From NCBI GenBank assembly GCA_001464895.1, contig LNEE01000050.1, positions 1 to 64,000 of the forward strand: a stretch of 64,000 nucleotides of DNA, read 5' to 3'. This DNA comes from Betaproteobacteria bacterium Ga0077532. GTDB taxonomy: Bacteria > Pseudomonadota > Gammaproteobacteria > Burkholderiales > Ga0077523. The notes under the pieces were generated by a model. That model was not told the origin of the DNA, searched no databases, and was given only the letters and a program-made list of their open reading frames with translations. The number at the start of each line of letters is the position of its first letter. The stretch's first letter is position 1. The position numbers were made by a program, and so were the translations under genes. Of this stretch, positions 49,536-60,012 are shown piece by piece.

Positions 49536-49613
49536 GTGCGTCGCGAATGTGCGTCGCGAATGTGCGTTCCGACGGTGCGTCCCGACGGTGCGTTCCGACG
49601 GTGCGTCCCGACT
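49536..49613. repeat. 13-bp minisatellite, six units
   Basis: Six consecutive 13-mers: two GTGCGTCGCGAAT, then alternating GTGCGTTCCGACG and GTGCGTCCCGACG/T. They lie in the 292-base gap between glgP and the permease gene, about 50 bases upstream of the latter. Confidence 0.85.
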
Positions 49614-49663
49614 GTGCGCCGACGAGGGTGTGCCGTGGCCGCACGGTGCAGTACCCTCGGGGC

Positions 49664-52177
49664 ATGCCGTCCTTGTCGTTCGCCGCCATGCCCCTCTGGC
49701 TTGCGCTGTTGCGCGGGCCGCTCCTCCAGCACCCCGCCCGTTTCGCGCTTTCGGTGCTGGCCATCGCGCTCGGGGTCGCGCTGGGTCTTGCGGTGCGTGT
49801 GATCAACGCGTCGGCCGTCGACGAGTTCGCCGCCGCCTCCCGCGCACTCTCGGGCGAGGCGGATCTCGTGGTGCGCGGCGCCCGCGAAGGCTTCGACGAG
49901 GCGCTCTATCCGGTGCTCGCGCGCACGCCGGGCGTCCAGCTAGCGAGTCCGGTGATCGAGGTCGACGCGCCGCTCGCCGATTCCCGCGAGGTCCTGCACG
50001 TCATGGGGATCGACCTCTTCCGCGCGCTTGCGCTCCAGCCGGGCCTGGTGGGCGAAGGCACCGACCGTCTCGATCTGCTGCGCCCCGATACCGTCTTTCT
50101 TTCGCCGATGGCCGCCGCGTCCCTCGGACTCTCCGTCGGGGGGACGCTCCGCGTGCAGGCGGGCGTCGCCGTGCGCGAACTGCGCGTCGTCGGCAGTGCC
50201 GGCGGGGAGGCCGCGCGCGGTCGCTGGGCGATCATGGACATCGCTGCGGCGCAGACGCTCTTCGGTCGCGAAGGTCTCGTCTCCCGCGTGGATCTCCGGC
50301 TGGATCCGGAGGTGGACGTGGCCACCGTGCTTGCCGGACTCTCCCTGCCCCCGGGCGTGGTGGCTGAGCGGCCCGACGCGGGCGCGCAGACGACCGCGAG
50401 GATGACGCGGGCGTATCGCGTGAACCTGGAAGTGCTCGCGCTGGTGGCCCTTTTCACCGGCGGGCTCCTCGTGCTCACGACGCAGGCGCTCGCCGTCGCC
50501 CAACGGCGCGCGCAGATTGCGCTGCTGCGGGTCATCGGCTTCACGCGTCGCCAGGTCGTGCTGCTGCTCGCGTCGGAAGGGTTGGTCGTGGGCGTGCTCG
50601 GTGCACTGGCGGGGACGCTGATCGGCCTCGTCGCGGCCCGCCTCATCCTCGGCGCCTTCGGCGGCGACCTCGGTGCCGGCTTCTACGACGCGGCCTCGGC
50701 ACCGCTGCGCGTGGACGGCGGCGCCATCGCGCTCTTCGCCCTGCTGGGTGTCGGCGCGGCGCTCGCCGGCAGTCTCGCACCCGCGTTCGAGGTGGCGCGC
50801 GCAGCCCCGGCGCAGGCGCTGAAGAGCGGCGACGACCAGCGGGCATTCTCGGCGCTGCGTCCCGCGTGGCCGGGGCTGCTCGCGATCGGGCTCGGCGTCG
50901 CGATGACGCGCCTGCCACCGGTCGGCGGCCTGCCGGTCTTCGGGTATCTCGCGATCGTGGCGCTTTTGGGCGGCACCCTCGCGTTGCTGCCGAGGATCGC
51001 GCGGCTCGTCGCGATGCGTCTGCCCGTGACCGCCACCGATGCGGCGTCGCTCGCCGTCGCCCGGCTCCGCGCGTATCCGACCCAGGCCGCGCTCAGCGTC
51101 GCGGCGGTCGTGGCGGCGGTGAGTCTCGTGACCGCGATGGCGATCATGGTCGCGAGCTTCCGTCATTCGCTGGACGAATGGCTCGGTGCGATGCTGCCGG
51201 CCGATCTGTACCTTCGCGCGGCGACCGATGGCGACGCCGCCTTCCTCTCACCCGAGCTCCAGCAGGCGATCCGTGCGACGCCCGGCCTTGAGCGCGTCGA
51301 GTTCCTGCGCTGGCAGCAGGTGCTGACGGATCCGGCCCTGCCGCGCACGACCGTGCTCGCGCGGGACGGTGTCGCGGGCGATGCTGCGTTGCGACTTCCG
51401 CTCGTCTCGGGGCCGGTGGCCGGGCCGACGGATCTCCCGCAGGCGTGGCTGTCCGAGCCTGCATCGACGCTGCTCAACCTCGTGCCCGGGGATCGCCTGA
51501 CGCTGCCGCTCGACGGGCGCGAACACGTGTTCCACGTCGCCGGGATCTGGCGCGACTACGCGCGGCAGAACGGCGCGGTACTCGTCGATCGCGACGTGTA
51601 TCGCCGCCTCACCGGAGATGCGACCGCGAACGATGCGGGGCTCTGGATGGCTCCGGGCGTCGGCGCGGGCGAGATCATCGAGACGATCCGCAGGCTCCCG
51701 GGCGTGGATCGCATGGTCTTCGCGACACCGCTCGACATCCGCGCGCTGTCGCTGTCGATCTTCGACCGGACGTTCGCCGTGACCTACGCGCTGGAGGCGG
51801 CCGCCGTCGTGATCGGACTCCTGGGTCTTTCGAGCGCGATCGGCGGGCAGGTGATCTCACGGCGCCGCGAGTTCGGCATGCTGCGGCACCTCGGCGTGAC
51901 GCGCCGGCAGATCGCGACGATGCTCGCGGCCGAGGGGCTCACCGCGACGGCGGCGGGATTGCTGGTGGGCTACGGGCTCGGCTTCGCGATCGGTCTCGTG
52001 CTGATCCACGTGGTGAACCGGCAGTCGTTCCACTGGGGGATGGAACTGCAGATGCCGTGGAGCACGCTGGCAATCTTCGGGATCGCGATGCTCGCGTCCG
52101 CGGCGATCACGTCCGTGGTGAGCGGACGACGGGCACTCGCGACGGACGCGGTGCGGGCGGTGCGGGAGGATTGGTGA
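49664..52177 (+). CDS. FtsX-like ABC transporter permease (two-module)
   Basis: 837 residues (ATG at 49688 also possible). Two FtsX-type modules, each with an N-terminal span, periplasmic MacB-like domain and C-terminal spans (LALVALFTGGLLVLTTQALAVAQRRAQIALLRVIGFTRRQ; RRREFGMLRHLGVTRRQIATMLAAEG). Such permeases move lipoproteins or hydrophobic molecules from the inner membrane. Best partner is the ATPase at 46169. The lipocalin gene that follows such pairs in many proteobacteria is absent. Confidence 0.85.
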   Translation: MPSLSFAAMPLWLALLRGPLLQHPARFALSVLAIALGVALGLAVRVINASAVDEFAAASRALSGEADLVVRGAREGFDEALYPVLARTPGVQLASPVIEVDAPLADSREVLHVMGIDLFRALALQPGLVGEGTDRLDLLRPDTVFLSPMAAASLGLSVGGTLRVQAGVAVRELRVVGSAGGEAARGRWAIMDIAAAQTLFGREGLVSRVDLRLDPEVDVATVLAGLSLPPGVVAERPDAGAQTTARMTRAYRVNLEVLALVALFTGGLLVLTTQALAVAQRRAQIALLRVIGFTRRQVVLLLASEGLVVGVLGALAGTLIGLVAARLILGAFGGDLGAGFYDAASAPLRVDGGAIALFALLGVGAALAGSLAPAFEVARAAPAQALKSGDDQRAFSALRPAWPGLLAIGLGVAMTRLPPVGGLPVFGYLAIVALLGGTLALLPRIARLVAMRLPVTATDAASLAVARLRAYPTQAALSVAAVVAAVSLVTAMAIMVASFRHSLDEWLGAMLPADLYLRAATDGDAAFLSPELQQAIRATPGLERVEFLRWQQVLTDPALPRTTVLARDGVAGDAALRLPLVSGPVAGPTDLPQAWLSEPASTLLNLVPGDRLTLPLDGREHVFHVAGIWRDYARQNGAVLVDRDVYRRLTGDATANDAGLWMAPGVGAGEIIETIRRLPGVDRMVFATPLDIRALSLSIFDRTFAVTYALEAAAVVIGLLGLSSAIGGQVISRRREFGMLRHLGVTRRQIATMLAAEGLTATAAGLLVGYGLGFAIGLVLIHVVNRQSFHWGMELQMPWSTLAIFGIAMLASAAITSVVSGRRALATDAVRAVREDW

Positions 52178-52193
52178 GGGGGCGGTTGGTGGA

Positions 52194-52277
52194 GTGGGTC
52201 GGGCTTCAGCCAGACGCGCTCGTTGCACGCCGACTCGGATTCCAATGACCACCGCGTCGGGCTGGAGCCCGACCCAC
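52194..52277. repeat. REP-like inverted pair (GTGGGTCGGGC family)
   Basis: Two inverted palindromes with arms GTGGGTCGGGCTTCAGCC and GGCTGGAGCCCGACCCAC after the permease gene. Downstream (52314-52329) is a small ACGGGT-CGAA-ACCCGT hairpin and a weak TTGGCA/TATAAA pair (52335, 52356). Confidence 0.75.
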
Positions 52278-52465
52278 GAGGGTGATCTAGTCGCCGAGGT
52301 CAGTCCTGAACAAACGGGTCGAAACCCGTCGTGTTTGGCATTGCGTCCTCAACTCTATAAAGTCAGTCAGCGTGAGCTTTAGGCCCTCCCGCAGTGGGCC
52401 ACCCGGGTCGCTGCCGACGTCAATCGGCGCCATCAGAAGAAAGTACAAAAGGCGAGGGAGATCCC

Positions 52466-55402
52466 ATGAAGCGCGGTGGCGTGGTACCCGCAAAGCTTTC
52501 TGCTCCCCGGCTCTACGACTGCGTGAAGCGACCACGGCTGTTCGATTGCCTCGATCGCCTGAACCAGCATCCCGCGGTCTGGATCTCCGGTCCGCCGGGT
52601 GGCGGCAAGACCACCCTCGTCGCGAGCTGGTTGCACGAGTGGAAGCGCCGCGCGGTCTGGTATCACGTCGACGCTGGCGACGCGGACATCTCGAGCTTCT
52701 TCGCGTACCTGGGCGACGCAGTGCGTCACCGCTTTCCGCGGCGGGCGCCGCTGCCCTACCTCGGTCTCGAACACCTCTCTGACGTCGACACGTTCGCGCG
52801 GCGTTTCTTCCGCGAGTTCTTCCAGAGAGTCGGCCCGAAGACGGTCGTCGTGCTCGACAACTGGTTGGGCAGCGAGACGGGGCCGGCCCTGCAGCGCGTA
52901 CTGAAGATCATGATCGACGAGGTACCCGATGAGTCCGGGCTCCTGGTTTGCAGCCGCGATCTTCCTCACGCGGATTCGGCGCCGCACGTCGCAAGCCAGA
53001 AGCTGGTCACGCTGGCGTGGGGAGATCTGCGCTTCACGCAGGAAGAAACCGCGGCAGCTCTCGACGTCGCAGATGCGGGGATGGCAAAGGCACTGCACCG
53101 CCGTTCGGACGGCTGGGCAGCCGGCATCATCCTGATGCGCGAGCACCTTCACCGCGACGGCGTGGTGCCGGAAGCCTTCTCCGCCGTCGACACCCAGAGC
53201 GTCTTCGATTACTTCGCCGCGGAGGTTCTCGCGTCGATGACGCAGGCTGACCAGGACCATCTGCTGCGCGTTGCCATCCTCCCAGTGATTGTTCCCACGC
53301 TCGCGGGAGAACTGGCACCCCAGGGGAGTCCGGTCCCGCTGCTAGAACGGCTCCATCGGGGCAACCTGTTCGTCCACAAGTACGCGGTCCCGCACACGGC
53401 GTACACGTTGCACTCGCTGTTCCGCGAGTTCCTGCTGCAGCGGGCGCTCACCACCTTCTCCGGAGGCGAGTTGCAGCAGCTGAGGCGCCAGGCTGCGGAT
53501 CTCTTCGAGCGTGACGGACAGCTCGAATTCGCCTTCGAGTTGAATGTGGCGGCGGGTGAGAGCGAGCGGGCCCGCACGAACCTTTTGTCACTGGCGCCCC
53601 AGCTCTACCAGACCGGCCGCTGGCGGACGCTCGTCGATGGTGTCGCGATGCTGCCGCCGAACGCGACGCACGGTATGCCCTGGCTCGGGTACTGGCTCGG
53701 CGTCTCTCAGTTCCAGTTCGACCAGACCCAGTCACGCGAGACACTGGCCGCCGCCTACGACGCGTTCGCCCTTGCCGGGGACGTTCTCGGACAGACACTC
53801 ACGGCCGCCGCCATCCTCGGTGGCTTCTATCTCGAGTATGTCGATTGGACACCGGCAGACATCTGGGTCGAGCGCCTGGCGCGACTGGTGGAGGGTGGTG
53901 TCGCGCTGCCGGATGCGGCCTCGGAAATGTCGGTCTATTCGGCGCTGCTCTATGGGTTTGCGATCCGCCGACCGGACCACCCGATGCTGGATGGTGCGGT
54001 CCAGAGGGTCGTCGAGTTGCTTCGCGAACCTGCTGACGTCAATGCCAGGATGCAGGCGGCGCTCGCCGTCACGGGGCCGGTGGCGTGCATGCTCGGGGCC
54101 TTCGAACTGTTTCACTCGGTGAAGGCGCAGCTGTCCCCCGTGCTGGCGGACAAGGGGCTGAGCGAACTCTATCGGGCCGCATGGCACATGACCTGTGGTG
54201 CGAAGCTGTCGCTGGACTGCAGCGCGGACGAGGCGTACACGGAACTGGAGGTGGGAATCCGCCTCGCCAGGAGCTACGGCCTACGGCAGATCGAGTGCCT
54301 GAGCCACCATTTCGAGGGACTGCACGCGGCGTGCTTCTTCCATGCGGAACGCGCGGCTCGCGCGTTTTCTTTGGCGCGCGATTGCGTCGACCTCGGCAAC
54401 CCGCTGCAGGTCGCTTGCATGCGATGGGGGGAGTGTGCCGAGGCGTCCGTCGCGGGCGACGCACCCAGGGCGCTCGACCGTGCCCGGGCAGCCAAGGAGA
54501 CAGGCGACCGCATCGGCTCCTACGCCCACGAGATCATCGGGTCCTTGTTCGTGGCCACGGCCATGGTGCGCTCCGGGCTCCATGACGATGCCCGGGCGCT
54601 CGTTGCCGAGACGCTCGCTTTCGGCATCCGGCATCGGGTGGAGACTTGGGATCCCGCGCTACGCCTGGTCCAGGCGTGGTCGCATTGGCGGCTCGGAGAG
54701 CGGGAAGCCGCGCTGGAACATCTCGCAACCGCCCTGCGTACCGGTGTAGACGGCCGCTGCAACTACGCGCGGTGGGCATTCGATGCCACCCGCGACATGC
54801 TGGAGGTGGCGATCCGCGAAGGGGTCGAGACCGGCGAGGCGTGCAGGCTCGTGCGCCGCTTCCGGTACTTGCCGCGAGACGCTTCGCTGGCGGATTGGCC
54901 CTGGGCGATCCGCGTTTTCACCCTGGGTCGGTTCCACGTCGAAGTGAACGGCGAGCCGCTCCGCTTCTCCCGGAAGATGCCCCGCAAGCCACTGGCCTTG
55001 CTGCAGTGCGTGATTTCCCACGGTGGTATCAGCGTTCCCGTCACCGTCGTCATGGACGATCTGTGGCCCGACGCGGACGGCGACGAGGCGCATCGACGGC
55101 TTGCCCTCACGCTGCACCGCTTGCGCGGCCTCTTGGGGCATGCCGAGGCCATTACCCTGGCGGGCGGCAAGCTCGGCCTGGACCGTTCACTTGTATGGGT
55201 CGATGTGCTCGCCTTGGTCGAAAGCAGGGGCGCTGCCGATGGTGTGGGTGAAGATGGGTCCGCGAGAGCCATGGCAGCCGAGCAGTTTCTTGTGACGGAG
55301 ACCCAGGAGCCGTGGATGTCCGCCATGCGGCGGCGGCTCCTGAAGGCACCAGCACCCCGCGCGGCGTATGCAGCTGCCACCGTCCGAATCGGAAATCGAT
55401 AA
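52466..55402 (+). CDS. MalT-like STAND ATPase with SARP/OmpR-type C-terminal DNA-binding domain
   Basis: 978 residues. Walker A GPPGGGKTT (42-50), Walker B KTVVVLDN, then a winged-helix and a long TPR-like helical region (about 350-810). The C-terminus (about 815-910; IRVFTLGRFHVEVNGEPLRF and LHRLRGLLGHAEAITL) resembles the SARP/BTAD winged-helix domain, not the LuxR HTH of MalT. GGCGAGGGAGATCCC precedes the ATG. Likely senses a small molecule or protein and controls the neighbouring secreted protein gene 75 bases downstream. Confidence 0.82.
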   Translation: MKRGGVVPAKLSAPRLYDCVKRPRLFDCLDRLNQHPAVWISGPPGGGKTTLVASWLHEWKRRAVWYHVDAGDADISSFFAYLGDAVRHRFPRRAPLPYLGLEHLSDVDTFARRFFREFFQRVGPKTVVVLDNWLGSETGPALQRVLKIMIDEVPDESGLLVCSRDLPHADSAPHVASQKLVTLAWGDLRFTQEETAAALDVADAGMAKALHRRSDGWAAGIILMREHLHRDGVVPEAFSAVDTQSVFDYFAAEVLASMTQADQDHLLRVAILPVIVPTLAGELAPQGSPVPLLERLHRGNLFVHKYAVPHTAYTLHSLFREFLLQRALTTFSGGELQQLRRQAADLFERDGQLEFAFELNVAAGESERARTNLLSLAPQLYQTGRWRTLVDGVAMLPPNATHGMPWLGYWLGVSQFQFDQTQSRETLAAAYDAFALAGDVLGQTLTAAAILGGFYLEYVDWTPADIWVERLARLVEGGVALPDAASEMSVYSALLYGFAIRRPDHPMLDGAVQRVVELLREPADVNARMQAALAVTGPVACMLGAFELFHSVKAQLSPVLADKGLSELYRAAWHMTCGAKLSLDCSADEAYTELEVGIRLARSYGLRQIECLSHHFEGLHAACFFHAERAARAFSLARDCVDLGNPLQVACMRWGECAEASVAGDAPRALDRARAAKETGDRIGSYAHEIIGSLFVATAMVRSGLHDDARALVAETLAFGIRHRVETWDPALRLVQAWSHWRLGEREAALEHLATALRTGVDGRCNYARWAFDATRDMLEVAIREGVETGEACRLVRRFRYLPRDASLADWPWAIRVFTLGRFHVEVNGEPLRFSRKMPRKPLALLQCVISHGGISVPVTVVMDDLWPDADGDEAHRRLALTLHRLRGLLGHAEAITLAGGKLGLDRSLVWVDVLALVESRGAADGVGEDGSARAMAAEQFLVTETQEPWMSAMRRRLLKAPAPRAAYAAATVRIGNR

Positions 55403-55477
55403 GAAACCTCACGCTCCCCAGACTGGTCGCAGGTCCGGTCATCCGGCCGTGGCCAACCTCACAATCGGGAGACGAAC

Positions 55478-55975
55478 ATGATGGCGCATGGACACTCGAA
55501 GGCGGTGGCGGTACTCGCGGCGTGCCTCGGCATCGCAGGCGCAGCGCAGGCACAGGACACGAAGCCTGTCGGCGAGTTCGGCTGGTTCGGCGTGGGCAAG
55601 GCGCACGAAGTGGAGAAGGGCCACTACTACTGGGTCGGCGAGTTCTCGGGCACGTTCTTCAACGACAAGGGCGAAGGCAGCCTGTTCCACAAGGCGGGCG
55701 TGAAGTGCCCGGCCAACTTCGATCTGGACCTCAACGCTCGCAAGCACACGGCAGGCGGCTACTGCACGGTGGCGGATGCCGATGGTGACCAGGCCTACAT
55801 GAGCTGGCTCATCAAGGGCGATGGTCGCAGCGGCGCCGGGTCCTTCACCTACACGGGAGGGACTGGCAAGTACAAGGGCATCAAGGGCATCAAGGGCACC
55901 AACAACTTCACCACGCTGATCCAGGTGAACTGGCCCGATGGCACGACGTCCGGCTTCGCAAGCTGGAACAAGTAG
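55478..55975 (+). CDS. Small secreted protein of unknown function
   Basis: 165 residues (or 164 from the second ATG). Signal peptide about 1-25 (AACLGIAGAAQA/QD). The mature part is beta-rich with repeated Gly/Tyr/Lys segments (GSFTYTGGTGKYKGIKGIKG) and two cysteines (CPANFDLDL and YCTVADADGD) that may pair. It resembles allene-oxide-cyclase-like or lipocalin-like barrels in texture only. Probably the target of the upstream regulator. Confidence 0.75.
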   Translation: MMAHGHSKAVAVLAACLGIAGAAQAQDTKPVGEFGWFGVGKAHEVEKGHYYWVGEFSGTFFNDKGEGSLFHKAGVKCPANFDLDLNARKHTAGGYCTVADADGDQAYMSWLIKGDGRSGAGSFTYTGGTGKYKGIKGIKGTNNFTTLIQVNWPDGTTSGFASWNK

Positions 55976-55993
55976 TCGGGAGCAGGGGTTAGT

Positions 55994-56080
55994 GTGGGTC
56001 GGACTTTCGCCCGACGCTGCACCTCCATTGACACCGCGACGGATCCTGGAGCCCGGGCGTCGGGCGGAAGCCCGACCCAC
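55994..56080. repeat. REP-like inverted pair (GTGGGTCGGGC family)
   Basis: Inverted GTGGGTCGGACTTTCGCCCG and CGGGCGGAAGCCCGACCCAC, 87 bases overall, between the secreted protein and valS. Its right half with spacer (GCTCCAGGATCCGTCG on the minus strand) matches the element at 43-129. Confidence 0.85.
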
Positions 56081-56092
56081 GCGACGACCAAC

Positions 56093-58894
56093 CTAACCCG
56101 ATAGTTTTGCCAGTTGCGGCTTCAACCGCGCGAGCGTCGCCTCGAAGCCCGCGAGGCGTTCGCGCTCCTGCTCCACCACCTTCGCCGGCGCGCGGGCCAC
56201 GAACGATTCGTTGCCGAGCTTCGCCTGCGCCTTCGTGATTTCACCTTCGAGCCGGGCGATCTCCTTGCCGAGGCGCTCGCGTTCCGCTGCGACGTCGACC
56301 TCCACGTGCAGCATCAGGCGCACCTCCCCGACCACCGCGACCGGCGCGTCGGCATCCGGCAGGTTGGCTTCGAGCTTGGTGTCCGACAGACGGGCGAGCG
56401 CGCGCAGGTAGGGGAAGTGCGGTTCGATCTGGGCCGTTTCACCGGCGGCGATGAGCGGGATGCGTTCACCGGGCCCGATGTTCATCTCGCCGCGCAGGTT
56501 CCGGCACGCGTCGACCAGTGACTTCAGTTGGGTGACGTGCGCCTCGGCGGCGGTATCGATCTTCTCGGGCTGGCACTTCGGGAACGGCGCGACGCTGATG
56601 CTCTCGCCGGTCTTGCCGGCGAGCGGCGCGACGGAGTGCCACAGCTCTTCGGTGATGAACGGGATCACCGGATGCGCGAGCCGCAGCACCGCTTCGAGCA
56701 CGCGCACGAGCGTGCGGCGCGTGCCGCGCTGCTGGGCCTCGTCGCCGCTCTGGAGCTGCACCTTCGCGAGTTCCACGTACCAGTCGCAGTACTCGTCCCA
56801 CACGAAGCGGTAGACGGCGGTGGCGACGTTGTCGAGGCGGTACTCCGCGAAGCCCTTCGCGACTTCCGCCTCGGTGCGCTGGAGCAGGCTGACGATCCAG
56901 CGGTCCACCGGCGAGAGTTCCACCGGCAGCGACTCGTCGACGCCGCAGTCCTTGCCCTCGGTGTTCATGAGCACGAAGCGCGTGGCGTTCCACAGCTTGT
57001 TGCAGAAGTTGCGGTAGCCCTCGCAGCGCTTCAGGTCGAAGTTGATGTTGCGGCCGAGCGTCGCGTACGCGGCCATCGTGAAGCGCAGCGCGTCGGTGCC
57101 GAACGCCGGGATGCCGTCGGGGAACTCGCGGCGCGTCTTCGCTTCGATCCGCGGGGCGTCTTCCGGCTTGCGCAGGCCGGTCGTGCGCTTGACCAGCAGC
57201 TGGTCGAGGGCGATGCCGTCGATGAGGTCCACGGGGTCCAGCGTGTTGCCTTCGGACTTCGACATCTTCTTGCCTTCCGCGTCGCGGATGAGGCCGTGGA
57301 TGTATACGTCGCGGAACGGCACGCGGCCCGTGAAGTGCGTCGTCATCATGATCATCCGGGCGACCCAGAAGAAGATGATGTCGAAGCCGGTGACGAGCAC
57401 GGTCGACGGCAGGTAGAGGTCGTACGCGGAGACGTCATCGCCTTCGGGCTCGGGCCAGCCGAGCGTGGAGTGGCACACCAGCGCCGACGAGAACCACGTG
57501 TCGAGGACGTCCTCGTCGCGCGTGACCGCGGCGCCACCGGCCTGGGCTTTCGCCTCCTCCTCGGTCCGCGCCACGTAGACGCGGCCCTCGGCGTCGTACC
57601 ACGCGGGGATCCGGTGACCCCACCAGAGCTGCCGCGAGATGCACCAGTCCTGGATGTTCGCGAGCCACTGGTTGTACGTGTTGACCCAGTTCTCGGGATG
57701 GAACTTCACGTCGCCGCGCGCGACGACGTCGATGGCCACCTCGGCGATGGAGCGGCCCGGATGCATCGCATCGGCGGGCGCCGGCTTCGTCATCGCGACG
57801 AACCACTGGTCGGTGAGCATCGGCTCCACGGCGGCCCCGGTCCGGGCGCAGCGCGGGACCATCATCTTGTGCGGCTTGGCGGCCACCAGCAGGCCGAGCG
57901 CTTCGAGGTCGGCGACGATGCGCTTGCGGGCGTCGTAGCGGTCGAGGCCGCGGTACTTCTCCGGGCCGTTCTCGTTGATCTTCGCATCGAGCGTGAGGAC
58001 GTTGATCTGCGCGAGCGCATGGCGCTGGCCGACGGCGTAGTCGTTGAAGTCGTGGGCGGGCGTGATCTTCACGCACCCGGTGCCGAACTCGCGGTCGACG
58101 TAGTCGTCGGCAATGATCGGGATGGTGCGGCCGCACAGCGGCAGCGTGAGCTGCCTGCCGACGAGGTGGCGGTAGCGCTCGTCCTCGGGATGCACGGCGA
58201 CCGCGGAGTCACCCAACAGCGTCTCCGGCCGCGTGGTCGCGACGACGAGGCCTTTCACGTCACCGACGGGGCCGTCGGCGAACGGGTAGAGGATCTCCCA
58301 GATCCGGCCGTCCTCCTCTTCGCTCTCCACTTCGAGGTCAGAGACGGCGCTCTGAAGGACGGGGTCCCAGTTCACGAGCCGCTTGCCGCGGTAGATGAGG
58401 CCCTGCTCGTGGAGGCGCACGAAGGTCTCGGTGACCACCTTCGAGAGCTTCGCGTCCATCGTGAAGTATTCGCGACCCCAGTCGCAGGAGTCGCCGATGC
58501 GGCGCATCTGGCCGGTGATCGTCGAGCCCGATTGTTCCTTCCACGCCCACACCTTCTCGGTGAAGGCCTCGCGCCCCATCTCGCGCCGCACGAGGCCCTG
58601 GGCCTCCAGCTGACGCTCGACGACGATCTGCGTCGCGATGCCCGCGTGGTCAGTGCCCGGCAGCCAGAGCGTGTTGTACCCGGCCATGCGGTGATAGCGG
58701 GTGAGCGCGTCCATGATGGTCTGGTTGAACGCGTGCCCCATGTGCAGGGTGCCCGTGACGTTCGGCGGGGGCAGTTGCACGCAGAAGGCGGGCTTCGACC
58801 GGTCGGTGCCGGCGGTGAAGTAGCCCTTCGATTCCCAGAACGGGTACCACCGGCGCTCGATCTCGGCCGGTTCGAAACTCTTCGGAAGGTCCAT
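56093..58894 (-). CDS. valS: Valyl-tRNA synthetase
   Basis: 933 residues, full length. HIGH-type motif HMGH at 51-54, KMSKS near residue 545, editing domain between (CP1), anticodon-binding and C-terminal coiled coil ([28 protein letters not shown]). Start MDLPKSF at 58894. Confidence 0.97.
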   Translation of the reverse strand: MDLPKSFEPAEIERRWYPFWESKGYFTAGTDRSKPAFCVQLPPPNVTGTLHMGHAFNQTIMDALTRYHRMAGYNTLWLPGTDHAGIATQIVVERQLEAQGLVRREMGREAFTEKVWAWKEQSGSTITGQMRRIGDSCDWGREYFTMDAKLSKVVTETFVRLHEQGLIYRGKRLVNWDPVLQSAVSDLEVESEEEDGRIWEILYPFADGPVGDVKGLVVATTRPETLLGDSAVAVHPEDERYRHLVGRQLTLPLCGRTIPIIADDYVDREFGTGCVKITPAHDFNDYAVGQRHALAQINVLTLDAKINENGPEKYRGLDRYDARKRIVADLEALGLLVAAKPHKMMVPRCARTGAAVEPMLTDQWFVAMTKPAPADAMHPGRSIAEVAIDVVARGDVKFHPENWVNTYNQWLANIQDWCISRQLWWGHRIPAWYDAEGRVYVARTEEEAKAQAGGAAVTRDEDVLDTWFSSALVCHSTLGWPEPEGDDVSAYDLYLPSTVLVTGFDIIFFWVARMIMMTTHFTGRVPFRDVYIHGLIRDAEGKKMSKSEGNTLDPVDLIDGIALDQLLVKRTTGLRKPEDAPRIEAKTRREFPDGIPAFGTDALRFTMAAYATLGRNINFDLKRCEGYRNFCNKLWNATRFVLMNTEGKDCGVDESLPVELSPVDRWIVSLLQRTEAEVAKGFAEYRLDNVATAVYRFVWDEYCDWYVELAKVQLQSGDEAQQRGTRRTLVRVLEAVLRLAHPVIPFITEELWHSVAPLAGKTGESISVAPFPKCQPEKIDTAAEAHVTQLKSLVDACRNLRGEMNIGPGERIPLIAAGETAQIEPHFPYLRALARLSDTKLEANLPDADAPVAVVGEVRLMLHVEVDVAAERERLGKEIARLEGEITKAQAKLGNESFVARAPAKVVEQERERLAGFEATLARLKPQLAKLSG

Positions 58895-58957
58895 GGCGGG
58901 GCTGGGTGAGGCGGGAAAGCGGGCGATTATGCGGTAAACCGGGGCGCAGCCCGGAGA

Positions 58958-59542
58958 TCAGCGTTCGGGCGGTGCGGCCCCGGGCTCTGCGGAATCACCG
59001 TCGGGGCATGCCTCGGCCGCGAGAGGCAGGCGGAGATTGCGCACCTGCTGGTGCAGCGTCTCCTCGATGGTCTCGCGCACCAGCTGCCGGAGGCTGCCCT
59101 TGATCTCCGTGGCCACCTGGGCCAGCGCGTGATCGAGCGAGACGGCCAGCTCCGGCATCACGCGACGCTCCAGGAGCGTGCCCACCTCGTGGTCCAGGCG
59201 ATCCCCGAGGCGGCGGTAGACCTCGCGTTCGAGATCGTCGACGTTCGGCAGCGGGAGATCGTCCGCCATGTCGGGTGGGGGCGGCGGGGCGGGGCGGGCG
59301 GTGACGGGGCCCAGGCTCACGACGTCCGTGAGGATCGGGATCTCGCCCGGAGCAGACGGTGCGCGCACCGGGGCGACCGGTTGCGGCGCGGGCGGGACGA
59401 CCGGCGCCACCGAGGGCGACACCAAGGCCGGCACCGACACCGCGGGCCGCAGCCGGGCCATCAGGGAATCGACGCTTCCGAGCACCGCATCGTGATCGTC
59501 TGAGGCATCGTCGCCGTCGACGGGGGGCTGGGTGTCGGGCAT
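58958..59542 (-). CDS. Hypothetical protein between valS and holC
   Basis: 194 residues, not assignable to a function. Disordered Pro/Ala/Val-rich N-terminal half (about 35-95), then a helical, charged segment (LEREVYRRLGDRLDHEVGTLLERRVMPELAVSLDHALAQVATEIKGSLRQLVRETIEETLHQQVRNL) likely to form a coiled coil. Begins four bases after the holC stop. Confidence 0.7.
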   Translation of the reverse strand: MPDTQPPVDGDDASDDHDAVLGSVDSLMARLRPAVSVPALVSPSVAPVVPPAPQPVAPVRAPSAPGEIPILTDVVSLGPVTARPAPPPPPDMADDLPLPNVDDLEREVYRRLGDRLDHEVGTLLERRVMPELAVSLDHALAQVATEIKGSLRQLVRETIEETLHQQVRNLRLPLAAEACPDGDSAEPGAAPPER

Positions 59543-59546
59543 CGGG

Positions 59547-59978
59547 TCAGCCGGCGGCCGTCTGGCCGAGATCGTGGAGGGTGATTTCGTAGCCCCGGTC
59601 GCGATAGAACCGATAGCGGACACGGCCGGCCTGCGTGTCGTCCTGGTCGAGTCCGACGATCTCGATCACGCGCTGGAACCGGCTGAAGATGTCCGGCGTG
59701 TCGGGTCGGAGGTTCAGCAGGAGGTCGTCGCGTTCCACCGCGCCCGGATCGTGATCGACGACGATCGGCGTCACCGCCGCGAGGCGATGGCCGGCCCGCA
59801 CGTGCGGCAGGAAACCCACCGGCGGGTGGGTCCAGAGCAGGCGGTCCATGCGTTCCGTGGCCTCTGCGTCGGCCGTGAGCACGAGCACCCGCATCTGCCG
59901 CGCGACCGCCTTCCCGCACAGCGTGCAGGCGGTCTGGAGGCGGTCGGCGACCTTCGTGTAGAAGTCGATGCGGGTCAT
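59547..59978 (-). CDS. holC: DNA polymerase III chi subunit
   Basis: 143 residues, HolC family: MTRIDFYTKVADRLQTACTLCGKAV, WTHPPVGFLPHV and a C-terminal RYRFYRDRGYEI. Links the clamp loader to SSB. In the usual pepA-holC-valS order. Confidence 0.92.
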   Translation of the reverse strand: MTRIDFYTKVADRLQTACTLCGKAVARQMRVLVLTADAEATERMDRLLWTHPPVGFLPHVRAGHRLAAVTPIVVDHDPGAVERDDLLLNLRPDTPDIFSRFQRVIEIVGLDQDDTQAGRVRYRFYRDRGYEITLHDLGQTAAG

Positions 59979-60012
59979 GGTCGCGTCGGGGCGGGAGCGG
60001 GAGGCGAGCGCT

